A stretch of DNA of 64,000 nt from Acridotheres tristis (taxonomy: Eukaryota > Chordata > Aves > Passeriformes > Sturnidae). Location of the stretch: NCBI GenBank assembly GCA_037013685.1, contig CM072884.1, positions 682,001-746,000 of the forward strand, in the 5' to 3' direction. Made by a program: the position numbers and the translations under genes. Positions 22,606 through 34,091 of this stretch are shown here, in pieces (positions within the stretch are counted from its first letter, which is position 1; every line of letters begins with the position of its first letter). The notes below the pieces were generated by a model. It had not been told where the DNA came from. It ran no database searches and worked only from the letters and a program-made list of their open reading frames with translations.

Positions 22606-23937
22606 AGGGGTTTAGGGCAGCTCAGTGGGTCCAATACAATTGGGCCATAGCGTCTAATAAAATTCGGGGTCCTATAAATGCTTTTTTTATGGGATACGGA
22701 GTATTTAAGCCTGAGAGGAATGTGTGACTAATTGTCTTGTAAGCATTTTTGGGTTTGCAATACACTGGTGAAAAAATTAAAAATAAAAATAAATTTTTTT
22801 TTTAATCTAGTTGGATTATATTTGAGGGAGGAGAAAGAATTCCTATGCAAGAGACAATTCCTAGGTCAAAGTTGAAAACAGTTTTGCTTGGTACTCTGTA
22901 GAAGCACTGATCAAATCCTATCTTGTTCAATCCTTACTTACTAAACTTTCCGGGTATTGGCGAGCAGATAATTTCTGCCGGGCTTCACGCCTTCGATTTC
23001 AAATTTTTTTTTTTTCCCCCCAGTTTCTTGCTGCTCCGCCAGTGCCTGCAGCGGCCAGGAGATGGCCCTGATGTCCGCACTAAGAGGGGAGAACCGGGAA
23101 ACACAATTTGCTCTCCCTGGAACCGTGTCTGAGGAGTGTCAGCAAATATCTTGGGCCAGTGTGAATTCACAGGATAAACGATCACTTTGATCTCGTAGCA
23201 CATGAGGGGGCGCAGATTCAAGAACAAAGTCCCGGAACTTGTTGCTTCACAAAAGAACTCTGTTTCTTTGCTCAGTACGAAGGATCTGACGTGTCCCTGA
23301 ATTCAGAGGACGGCCATCAAACAAAATTCCTGGGTGTTGGTGGGGGGTTGTTTGTTTTTAAAGCGACAATAATCCCAAGGCAGCTTCTGGCGCTTTGCTC
23401 TGAGATGTTGAGGTCTGGTCTAAAGATTATTTTCCACTGAAAAAGGCTTTATCACTTCTGTGTTTTGTGTACTTCTGCTTGCCCTTCCTCCCCAAGTTAT
23501 GGTGTTTATATCCTTCACGGAGTCTGCGTTGTTTTGTTCTTCAGCATAACCCACTTGGGACAAGCCACCCCAATGAGAACCCTTTTATCCTGGTAAAACT
23601 TTTCCAAACATCAGGGCTAGCCATTATCCTGAATTGGTCTTGTCACAAGATCCCTGTAGCTGGATCTGAAGGGGAAGGGATGGAGCTCTGAACTCCCCAA
23701 GGTCACTGCCCCCTGTCACCTCCTGTCCCTGTCACCTGCCACTGCCCACAGCCATCTTTCCTGTGCCAGTTTTTATCACTGATTTATTTCCAGGATTCAC
23801 TTTCAGGCTTTTTGCTTTGCTCTCAACAAAAGCAGTCAGCCCTGTTTGCATCCAAAATTCCCCAGCTGGCGTTCTTTTCAGTCAGAAAACCAAGTGTGAG
23901 AACACAAAAACCTGTTTCAGTTTCTTAGTAAAAACAT

Positions 23938-24000
23938 AATTTTTTATATAGATATATATACATACACACATATATATAAACACACCCACACACACACAGA
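23938..24000. repeat. TA/CA dinucleotide-rich tract
   Basis: Alternating TATA, TACACA and CACACA units over about 60 bases, an impure compound microsatellite. Confidence 0.8.
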
Positions 24001-24115
24001 CTGCACCATGGCCACTAAGCAGATTGTTTTCCACATTGTATGCAGAAGGATTCTTGCAGAGGATGATCATTTTTGTGATTCGGGGCTGAATTAAACCACA
24101 CAAAACTCCATCCAA

Positions 24116-24440
24116 ATTGTGGAATGGCCTGGATGGGAAGAGACCTTTAAAACCCATCCAGTCCCAATCCTGCCATGGGCAGGGACACCTTCCACTATCC
24201 CAGGGTGCTCCAAGCCCTGTCCAGCCTGGCCTTGGACCCTTCCAGGGATCCAGGGGGCAGCCACAGCTGCTCTGGGCACCCCGTGCACAGGGAAGGATTT
24301 CTTCCCAGTATCCAATCTATCCCTGCCCTCTGGCAATAGAAACCATTCCCCCTTGTCCTGTCCCTCCAGTCCCGTGTCCCCAATCCCTCTCTATCTCTCT
24401 TGTAGGCTCCTCTCAGATCCCGGAAAGAAAGTCCCTAATG
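24116..24440 (-). mobile_element. CR1 LINE 3'-end fragment
   Basis: On the plus strand it reads as the reverse complement of a CR1 3' end: GGGCAGGGACACCTTCCACT, then CCAGGG-TGCTCCAAGCCC, GGCCTTGGACCCTTCCAGGG and CCATTCCCCCTTGTCCTGTC in the expected order. It is truncated and carries no intact reverse transcriptase. Confidence 0.9.
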
Positions 24441-24841
24441 CTAAGTTCCTAAGCAATCCAAAGGGTTCCTGGGCATTATGAGGTCTGAGCACTGGAGCCT
24501 GGGAAGGGAAAGCAGTTGGAAAACACCTCTGGTGTTGATTGTGTGCCAACATCAAACACTTGCCCACTGGCTGGCAGGAGATAAAAGCCCAGGAGCTGAG
24601 AAAGGAGGAAGGACACCAGGAGCACCAGGGAGGGCTGGCTGTGGCTGTGAGAGTGCATGCTTCCCTGGAATTCTCTTTCAGGAGCCCTCTGGATGGCTGT
24701 AGGGATGGGAGCCCCGTGTGCCCTGTGGTCCTGCACAGGTCACAGGCAGCTTCTGATGGTGCTCAAATAATCCTGTGCCTGCTGTCACCATGAACTGTGA
24801 CATGCTTCATTTGCCAACTCACTGCTTTGGCTCTGGTTGGA

Positions 24842-24933
24842 TTTTGTTTGTGGGTTGGGTTGGTTGGTTGTTTGGTTTTTTGTTTTGTTGTTTTTTTGGG
24901 GGGGTGGTTTTTTTGTTTGTTTGTTTTTTTGGT
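24842..24933. repeat. 92-base tract of only G and T
   Basis: The plus strand contains no A or C from 24842 to 24933. It mixes GGTT and GTTT units with T7 and G7 runs, so it is a degenerate GTTT/GGTT low-complexity array with extreme strand asymmetry. Confidence 0.9.
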
Positions 24934-27900
24934 AAGGTAGAAATCCCATAATTTCAAATGGAAATAATTAATAAAACAAACCCTGCCAAAATAAACATTC
25001 CTGTGCATGCGTGTGCAGATCTTCTCTTCCTTAAGGAGAGGAAGCACGTCATGGGATGGGTTTGTTGCTTCGTGTGCTCCTCCAAAACCCTGGAGTGCTG
25101 CAAAAAAGGGGGTGTTTGAAGGACTTGAGTTCCACATCTCATTGCCATATTTCCTGGAAGCAGCAAAGCCATTTGGCTTTTCCCAGATTTCAATGTTCCT
25201 GTTACAAAGAGCAGGATGTTTCTCCAGGTTTTCCTGCTCCTCTGCAGGGTCATGACTGATTTTCAGTGGCAATTTAGTACCTGTCTCTTTCACAGCACAA
25301 GGATTTTTTTGTTTTCAGATGGATTTTTAAAATTTATTTACACACCTGGGGATTTTTGTGTGATGAGAAACATACATTGCAAAGGTGTTTGTTCTTTTCC
25401 CAATATATGCATTTCTGTGTTCTGTTTTCCTGTAATTCCTCTAATATATCCACAAATATGGGTCATATTAGAAAAATATGGGTAAGCCTAGAGTGGATTC
25501 TAGGAAAAATACCTTGCTCTAAGTATACAAGTACAGCTGGAAATATATTAATGTTGAATACATGTGCTTGTAAATAAGATCTTTTATTTAGATATTTTAT
25601 TCAATGTAGGGATTGGGACATACTTCCAAAGTAATTACTGCCAACATTTTGGGAAGATTCTTAAAGCTTTTCTGTGTTTTTGATATTACACTATTTGGAA
25701 AGCAATCAGCTGGCAATGAGGCACATTTGGCATGGGCTGGGAAGATGTGTATTCTGCTTTGAGTGACCCTGAGGTCTGTTAGCATTTTATTTAGAATATT
25801 TAGAAGATGAAGCTTGTGTAATCATGCTTTTTGTACACATTTTTGTGTTTTGGGGAAATGAGGCCTTAATCTGGTAAGGGGATGACTAATTTATCTATGT
25901 TGTTATTGGTTACTTGATTGGATAAAACCTTGGCTATTCATTGTCCAAACATTTCAGTTAGTAATGCTCATATATAAAAATCATCCTGTGATATTACCAG
26001 GGTTACTTCTAAAAATAAACTTTTATAAAAATGGACTGATTTTAAATATTATGCTTTAAATTTACTTTTGTGTGACTTTGCTCTGCTTAAAAAGCTACTT
26101 TATTTGTTTTAAGGTTCACATCCACTTTGCTCACCTGTCTTGTATCTTATCCTGTATTAATGTATATCAGAGGACAGACTGAAGGAGTGCTTGTATCATA
26201 ACTGTGGGGCAAAATCCTGCAGTCCCATAAGTACCTCATCCCTTGGTATTTAAATACATGCCTGGATTCATCCCATAAACCAACTTTGTCCCATTTGTCC
26301 TTCACCCTTCCGTGTTTTTCAGCTTCCTCTCCATTGTGAGTCTACCCCTCTGTCCCTTTGCTTTTCCTGATGACAAGCTTGTGACTGTTCCTTCAATCAC
26401 CTTCCATAAGAAGTGAAGCTGCTTTGGCAGGAGATAAAACATTCAGTTTGATGAACAGATAGAAATAGAAAAAGCTCCCAACGAGTTCGTGAGAGCTGAC
26501 CAGACTGTATCAGTCGATGGAACAAAAGTCAGTGCCTCTCCCTGTATGTTTTCCTGGAACTTCCCACTCTCTCTGTTCCAACAACTCCCAATTCCGATGG
26601 CAAAGCTTTGTCTTGATTCTCCCTGCAGGGTCTGGTTGGTTCCAGCAGAATAACTGGAGCTGCTGGTTCATCCTGCCAGATGGGCCACTGTGGTCCCCTG
26701 GGCCACCTTCCTGCCTGACACCCAGCACCAGGCTCCTTCCTGCCTGGAATACAGCACAAAACACATCTGAGTTTGATTTAAACATTTCCAAAGAAGGAGA
26801 CTTTGCCATAATGCCTTGCTGGGTTGCTGTGCTGGTTAATTACCCTCACTGTTAAAAATATGTGTCTTGTTTTATAGCCTGAATTTGTCTGGATTCAGCT
26901 CCCAAGCCCTGGATCTCATTATAGCCTTGTCTGCAAGCCTGTATTCGTACTCAGGCACACAGACTGGGAGCAGGAGCCCCCTCCCTTTGCTAGGCTTAAA
27001 AGGACCAAGTTCCTCCGCTGGAAAGTTTATTATTTAAATCTTTTTTCACTCGTACAGTGCTTTTCTGAATTTTCTTCGGTTTACCAACTCCTTGACTTGT
27101 GGAGGTGCAGTGTTCCAGCTGGGGTTGCAGGAGTGCAGGATCATTTAGCAGCCTTTTTTCTTCCTTTTTTCTTCTTTCCCTTTCCTTGAGGGAAAACAAG
27201 AAGAAAAATCCTTTTTCATGGACTAAGATGTTATTTTTGATAGGCAGGAAGGCCCGCCCAGTGCCTGAGTCACATTATCTCTTTTGGCCACTTCAGAGCA
27301 GACAGGGAATAGCAGAGTCTGAAAGTGCTGTCAAAGCCAGAGTCTTCATGAGTAATTCCTCTTCCCTGCCAAATATTTCATGGTACTTAGTGTTCATCAG
27401 CCAGGTGGATCAGTGCTGATTCAAGGGAGAATGTGCTTGCTACAGAAACAGGTGCAGGAATGAATAACCCGCTGGGTTTTGTAGTAATCAACCTGATATT
27501 CAAACACGTCTGTGAGTGATTCTGTACTTGTGCAAATAAGCAAACCCAGAACTGTGTTTTTATCTGTGTTTGGTTTTTTCTTTTTTTTTTTTTTTTTTCT
27601 AGAAAGTCTGTCAGTAAAATAGTCAAAATTTTTATTTGGATCATTCAGGAACTGTCTTCCAGTTTTCCACTGAAGGATGGAAAGGATGTGTTGACTGGAA
27701 CCTCTCTCCCTCTGAGTGTTTGAAGCAAGTCCCCCCCTGGAGCCCCTGGGATCAAAGCCCAAGTGTCTGCAGCAGCCACAGTAGAAGCTGGGGGCAACAA
27801 ACCCATCTCTGTACTCAGGGCACCAGTAGGAGAAAGAGCAATAAAATCTCACGGGAAATATTATTTCACCAACTTTTTTTTTTCTTTTCTGTTGAAGGGG

Positions 27901-29162
27901 GAAGTTGGGGTCATGGACAAATGGTCCCAGAGCTCCTCCTGCTTTGTGTTCCTTGAACCAATGTAATAGGGGGCTTGAGCTTGTGGATAACTCTCCTGAG
28001 ACTGAAAAATAAGCAAGAAAGGGAAAATAACCTGGAGAGAAACGGGAACTAAATGGCAGCACAGCACATCAAGCATTGTTGAGAGAGGCTGGCTTGGGCC
28101 AGGGATCCCAGGGGAGCATGGGGAGGGAATTGAGGGCAGCCTCTGGAGGAGCTGCACTCCAACCAGGAGCAGGGATTTGAGGGGCTTGTGTAGCTGTGTG
28201 GAATGGGAACCTTTCCTGGGCTGGAACACGGTGGGAGTCAAAGGAGCTATGGGAGGGAGGCTCTGTGCATTGCAGCTTTGGGGGGGGAAACCAAAATAGC
28301 AGAGGTTCCTTGTGGAACACACAGCATTCCGTGTTTGCTTCCAGGTGTGGGTTCCTCTGCAGGCTCTGGTGTTGTGAACCCGAGCCCCCCACTCTGGAGC
28401 AGTGAGACAGCAGAGGCTGCCCCAGGAATTTGCTGTTCCCCTCCTCTGGGCGCTATCTTGACAGCTGAGAGCAGCCAGAGAGTTTTTGCTGACACGCCCT
28501 GAACTGGAACATCTGGAGAGTGTAAGCTCTGCTTTCCCTGTGAAACATCCTCAGCTCAGGAATTTTCTTCTCCCAGTGGCCTCCTGCAGCCACATCCACT
28601 GACCCCAGGGCACAGTGTAAGGTCCATCTGCGTGCCTGGGCTCTGGCAGGGAGCCTCAGGATAACTCATGGATAACTCATCCCATGGGAGTCTGTGTGGG
28701 ATGAGCAGTGGTCTGGGATGGAGCTGGTTTTTAAACCACGGCTATCTGTCCAGGCTGTTAAACAAATTAAACAAAACCATTCCACCCTCTGTGTGTTTTA
28801 CAACAAATGAGGTTATTTAAATAAATAAACCTCTCAGATTTTGGTGACTGTGCCGTGGGGGTTCTTCATACTTGAGTGAGCAAGTGACCTCTGCCAAGAC
28901 ACCCCTTCTTGATCCTGCAAGGGAAGTGCATCCCAATGCCTCTGTGACAGCAGACTGACACAATGTCCCATGCTCAGGAATAAACCAAGACTGAATTTTT
29001 ACACAAAGGCGGTGCAAGTGACAGAAAGGATTTCAATGTAACAAAGAAACACATTTCTTTTTTTGGGTTCAGCTCGGTTAGTCCTTCTTTTAAGCCAAGG
29101 AAAAACCTGGAAGCCTGGCCTTGAGCTGAAATACCTGTTGATTGGAATATGTATGGAATGTC

Positions 29163-29310
29163 AAGGGTAGGGACACCTTCCACTATCCTCTGTTGCTCCA
29201 AACCCTCTCCAACTTGGCCTTGGACACTTCCAGGGCTTGGGCATCCACAGCTTCTCTGGGCACCCTGTGCCAGGGCCTCCCCACCCTCCCAGGGATTCAT
29301 AATTTAAAAT
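29163..29310 (-). mobile_element. CR1 LINE fragment
   Basis: It matches the reverse complement of a CR1 3' region: GGGACACCTTCCACTATCC, then GGCCTTGGACACTTCCAGGG, CATCCACAGCTTCTCTGGGC and CCTGTGCCAGGGCCTCCCCACC. It is a short, diverged fragment. Confidence 0.88.
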
Positions 29311-30667
29311 GGAATCTATTTATTTTAAGCTCGTATCACTTCAGAAATGTTCCGGGTCCTGAACATATGCCAGAGTATCCACCTGTAAATAATTGCACAC
29401 TTCATAACTGGGTTTGCCAGCCCTGAGTCTTTGATGTGGTTTCCATAGCTCAGGAAGGTGCATCCAGAGACCTGACTGCAGCAAGGTACCTGTGATTTGT
29501 AGATGAGCCTTGCAATCACCATGCAGCAAGTCTGCCCTGGTCACAGAGGAAAACACTTGGAAAACGAATGTTTTCCGCTGCAAAGCACCGAGATGAATTT
29601 TCATAGCTTGGGATGAGACTGCATTCATTTGAAGATTTTTAATCTGATTATTTTGCTGCTTTCCAGCAGTTCATTCAGCCATCCAAAATTCTCTCATGCG
29701 TAAACAAAACATGGAGGTCTTTGTTCAGGAGGGAATCACTGCTCTGGTCATATTTTAACAAGGTGTTTGGAATATTTCTTGCAAGGAAACCTTTGAATAT
29801 GACTGAAAAAAAACCCCACCCCTTACTAGAGATACAAGCACACAGCCAGTCCTAGACTGTGCTTTGAGGCTCTGGGATATTTTCTGACCTGTTGCCAAGA
29901 AAAAGGAGGAGAATAAGGAGATAAAACCGTACATTTTGAGGGCAGCCTGGTTTCAAATTGTCACCGTGGGATGGCACTGGCAGGAGTGTTTGGAGCAGCA
30001 GCAGCTCCTCCTGGGGTGTAAAACTTCATTTCAACCCCATCTCCATCCTCATCATGCACTGAAATGAGTCTCAGGGCACAAGAACACCAGGACTGACCCA
30101 AGAGGCCATTGCAGGGGCTCTGTCAGCATTCCCCACACCTCACCCCTTTTCCTGCAGGATACACTAAATCCAGGGATTCACATTGCTGTGGTCTCCTTGT
30201 TCTTCACATCTCATCCATCACTGATACCTAATAGCTTTTTGAAAACACAGAGCATTTCCCACACGACCCTCTTGTGTTCTCTTATATGTAAATGAAACTT
30301 AAATCCAAGGTGCTAAATTAACACAACAGTGTGCACTGCAAGGAGGGCTTCACAGCAGTTTAATTGAAATTCAGGAATGGAACTTCTTAATTAATGGAAT
30401 GTGAAGAAGAATAACATCACCAATACAGCAACCCCCTGCTAGTCACTTTGATATTAAATTCCATTTGCTTTATGATACTTCCAAGTGCTCGATTTATGTG
30501 TTGGCTGTGGAGAGCTGCAGGACAGAAGCTGCAGAGAGCAAATTGGAGATTTTTCTGGGAGCACAGGTCTAGCAGAGCTTTTGGAGGGGCAGTGCCAGAT
30601 CACCCCACTGTCCCGTTTCTGTAAAAATCATCAATTAGTTCAATGCTTACTCAGGTAAATTTGCATG

Positions 30668-30696
30668 TTTATTTATTTACGTATTTATTTATTTAA
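30668..30696. repeat. (ATTT)n microsatellite
   Basis: Seven ATTT-like units interrupted once by ACGT. Confidence 0.85.
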
Positions 30697-32526
30697 ACTC
30701 TTTTAATCTGTAATATCTAAACCCCAAATACTACAAAATTAAACAGCTGTCAAAACGAACCCCTCCAAAAACTCAACCCAAAACCTGCAAAAATCCCCAA
30801 TTATTTTAAAGCAGAATGAGATACCCAGGAAAGCATAAGCAATAACAGCCTGACTTTCTCTTTTTTTAGCCTATCAGCACTAAGTCAGGCTATCTCCTGT
30901 GACCTGACTGAAGTCAGCAGTTCACCACTGGCTGCAAAAGGCCTGCTGATGTGGCAGGGAAATGTTGAATTACCACCTTTAATGTGACCGGGACAGAATA
31001 TACTCGGTGGCCTCCTGCAGCACAATTACAAGTTCCCAGTAAGGATTCAGCCCAGGTAGACCTCGACCATGGGGATTTGGCCCAGGGGCCTCAGCCTCCC
31101 TCGTGGCTGGAAAACTCCCAGTCCACAAGCCACTAATCCATTTTACTGCAGTATTTTAAAAGGCTGGAGATGGCAAAGGACAATACTGTCAGGGTAACTC
31201 TGAATTTCTTTGCTTTCATGGGTATAAATCAGGCTCTATATTGTTTTTAGTAGCTTGTTATTACAGCTTTTGCAACCTGAAGACAGACTACTGCCTTTAA
31301 TTCATTAGTAATTTCAACAGTTAATCAGAAAATGTCATTACCTAGAAAGTCTGAAGCTCAAAATAGAGCACACTGGAGTTAAATTTAAGTTAAAGCATGG
31401 ACAGAAATGAATGCAGCCTTTGATCCCCTTTTCATCCAGACTGCACCCTGATGGGCACAGCTGGACAGGATGGGAATTGTGAGAAGGCAGCAGTCTCGCC
31501 TGGTAAAAGGATACTGTCAACTCATTAAGTCCTCGAGTTGAGGCAATTAAAAAAAAAATATTCACTGGGTTCTTTCAGAACTCTCCTCGCGTTTGCTGCA
31601 ATGGACATTTCTTGCCAGTTTCATTTTTCAAAGAGGCTGTCTTTCAGGTGTTTGGCTGGAAAACACACCATTAACATCTGTTTAATCCTCCAAGTGGCCA
31701 AACCATGTTTCTGTTAGTGGAGCCCAAACAAAGGCACCCAGCTCTGCCTGCCTGTCTCTCTGAAGGAATATTCCTTTAGGCAGGGAAAGAGCCTGGCTCC
31801 AAACCCTCTCAGCACAGCCATATATTGAAATAAGACAGGATGTAGCCTCTTCCCAACTCGAAAGCAAGCTGTACTTTTCAGTCTCCCAATGTCTGTCTGC
31901 AGTACAGCTTTTTTACCCCCTTTTTTCCCTTTGTTCCCACGCAACAATGCTGTTAAAACCTCCACATTTGTCATGCTGACCAGAGAAACTGTGACACACA
32001 CCTAGGCTTGCCACGGAACCATCTCCTATCCCTACACCTTCCCACAAGGCACCAAATCACTCCCAGGATAGTGTTAGGTCAGAGCACGTGCAGACTCTTG
32101 CTTTAGGTGGCCATGTGCTGTAATGCTTGTAAATCTACCCAGTACATGCAATGAGTGGAGATTTTCAATCCAAACTATAATTTATGGGCTTTGAAGCTTT
32201 CCCTTCTCCAGTTTCTGCCTTCTGGGACAGATGCTGGATTTCTGTTTTGTTTGAAATTTCATCTGAAAACATATATTTCAATGGAGCATGGTGGTGTGGA
32301 GCCAGCTCCAGGGTTCCCAGCCCTGAGAGTGTGTTTAGCCACTGGGAACATGTTGTGAAGGGGTCAGTGAGAGATTCAGATGGTGGAAGGCAGCCAGATG
32401 AGCTCCAGAAAGACAGGGTGATTCTGCACAGTTCTCCTTGCTGGTGATCAAAGAAGAGCTTAAAAAGCAGGGAGAGGTGTGTTCAATATCCCTCTGGTGG
32501 GCGCAGGAGCTCTGCATGTGGCAAGA

Positions 32527-32653
32527 TGGACGGGACGGGACGGGACGGGACGGGACGGGACGGGACGGGACGGGACGGGATGGGATGGGATGGGATGGGA
32601 TGGGATGGGATGGGATGGGATAGGATGGGATGGGATGGGAAGGGATGGGATGG
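32527..32653. repeat. Compound G-triplet pentamer array (CGGGA)n-(TGGGA)n
   Basis: Ten perfect CGGGA copies at 32531-32580 switch abruptly at 32581 to about fourteen TGGGA-type copies, with single TAGGA and AGGGA variants. Each unit has a GGG run and a two-base spacer, so the plus strand could fold into G-quadruplexes along its length. It lies 1.2-1.3 kb upstream of the HUNK start codon. Confidence 0.95.
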
Positions 32654-33299
32654 CAGCTCTAGGTTGGCTGGTGCCAGGTACAGCTGCCCCTCAACAGGAG
32701 GTTTTGCTGGCACAACTCTCATCTGTTAGGGTGTACATGGTTCCTTTCAGATTTCAAAGTATTCCCTAACACAAGCACGCAGGCAAAACTTAAAAATGTG
32801 GATTATGCTTAAAGACAAATAGGGACTCTTCACGACTTTCTGGCTGATTCAACTGAAGATGGGTTGGAGGTTAAAATCCTTATAAGGCATTTCAGTGAAT
32901 GAATTGGATTAGATCTCCTTCAGCACGAGTAGAAGGTGGCCAGCATCACTGACCGACCGAGACAAAGAAGAGGGCAGAGCATCGCTGACCATCGGCAACT
33001 CAGAGCGGGGTGGCTTTGCCAGCTCTGTCTCCTCTCACATCCCTGCTCTCCATCTCCTCTCCCGTTTCCTAGCCGGGTGGGAAGGGGCTGCGCGGTGGCA
33101 ACGGCAGTGTACTCATTCCTTCTCCATCCCCGGGGAAGGTCGGTGGGGCAGTGACAGCCCCATGGGCTCTGCCTGCCGGGGGATGCAGGCTGCGGGATGA
33201 GGGGAGCTCGGCCGGGACCCCGAGCGCCGGGAGGGATAAGGTGGAGAAGCGGCGGTGAAAGAAGTGGGGAGGGAGCGGAACGGAGCCGCCGGAGCGGCG

Positions 33300-33455
33300 A
33301 TGGCTACGGCGCCTTCCCGACACGGCGGAGAGAAGGACTCGGACGTGCTCGCGAAGGGAGGAGAGGAAAAGCAACACAAAAGCTGCTCCCGAGCAGCAGC
33401 GAGGCAGAGCCACATGCAGAGCGAGCGGCGGCCGTGCCCGGGAGCGCCGGGTTAA
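33300..33455 (+). other. Possible HUNK upstream ORF (51 codons)
   Basis: An ATG in strong context (GCGGCGATGG) opens a frame beginning MATAPSRHGGEKD and ending at TAA before the HUNK start. It matters only if transcription begins upstream of 33300. I do not recognise the peptide. Confidence 0.35.
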
Positions 33456-33842
33456 TTCCCGGGAAAGGGATGCGCTGGGATGCCGGGGGGGACAAACCCC
33501 CAGGCCGCCGGGTCTGCATGGCAGCTGCTCCCGCCGCGTGCGAGCGGATTGAATTACCGCAAATTCAAACCGAACGAGCCCGCTCCCCCTCCCTCCATCC
33601 CTCCCCTCCATCCCTCCGCCCCCTGCCCCGCTGCCGGCGTGAGGCTGGAGCGGGGAGGAGGCAGAGGGAGGAGGCGCCGGCTCCGAGGAGGGGCGGCAGC
33701 CCGGGGCACCTCGGCTCGCCCCAGCGCCGGCCCCCGCCCGCTCCGCAGCCGCAACCGCAAGTTCGCCGAGCGCCCCGGAGGCAGCGGCCGGAGCAGGGCA
33801 GGGCAGGGCAGAGCCAGGCAGAGGAACCGGGCAGAGCCGGGC

Positions 33843-34091
33843 ATGCCGGCGGCGGCGGGCGATGGGCTCCTGGGCGAGCCGGCGGCCGTGGCGGCGGGCG
33901 GGGAGGCGCGGCGGGCGGCGGCGGACGGCGGCTCCTTCCTGGCCGCCTGGCTCAGCGCCGCCGCGCCCCGGGAGCGGCTCCGAGACTTCCAGCACACCAA
34001 GAGGGTCGGCAACTACCTGATCGGCAGGAAGCTGGGAGAGGGCTCCTTCGCCAAGGTCCGCGAGGGGCTGCATGTGCTCACCGGAGAGAAG
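33843..34091 (+). CDS. HUNK: HUNK exon 1, coding part
   Basis: Eighty-three codons run from [10 protein letters not shown] to LTGEK. They carry an Ala/Gly-rich N-terminus, the conserved [18 protein letters not shown] and the glycine loop. The donor is AAG|GTACCG, phase 0. The reading frame is also open for 121 codons upstream, to an ATG at 33480. Confidence 0.95.

Larger units (their letters stand above)
22606..32526. other. Intergenic region between SCAF4 and HUNK
   Basis: About 10 kb with no gene I can recognise. It holds CR1 fragments at 24116 and 29163, a TA/CA tract at 23938, a G/T-only tract at 24842, a T18 run near 27581 and an ATTT array at 30668. All open frames are short or lie in low-complexity DNA. 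A non-coding transcript cannot be excluded. Confidence 0.7.

Noticed and set aside
24763..25293. A 176-codon minus-strand frame with Lys/Thr/Asn/Pro-rich sequence
   Set aside because: Much of it is the translated complement of the G/T-only tract, so it is low complexity rather than a gene.
27421..28062. A 213-codon minus-strand frame
   Set aside because: It includes a Lys run from a T18 tract and shows no recognisable domain or splice context.
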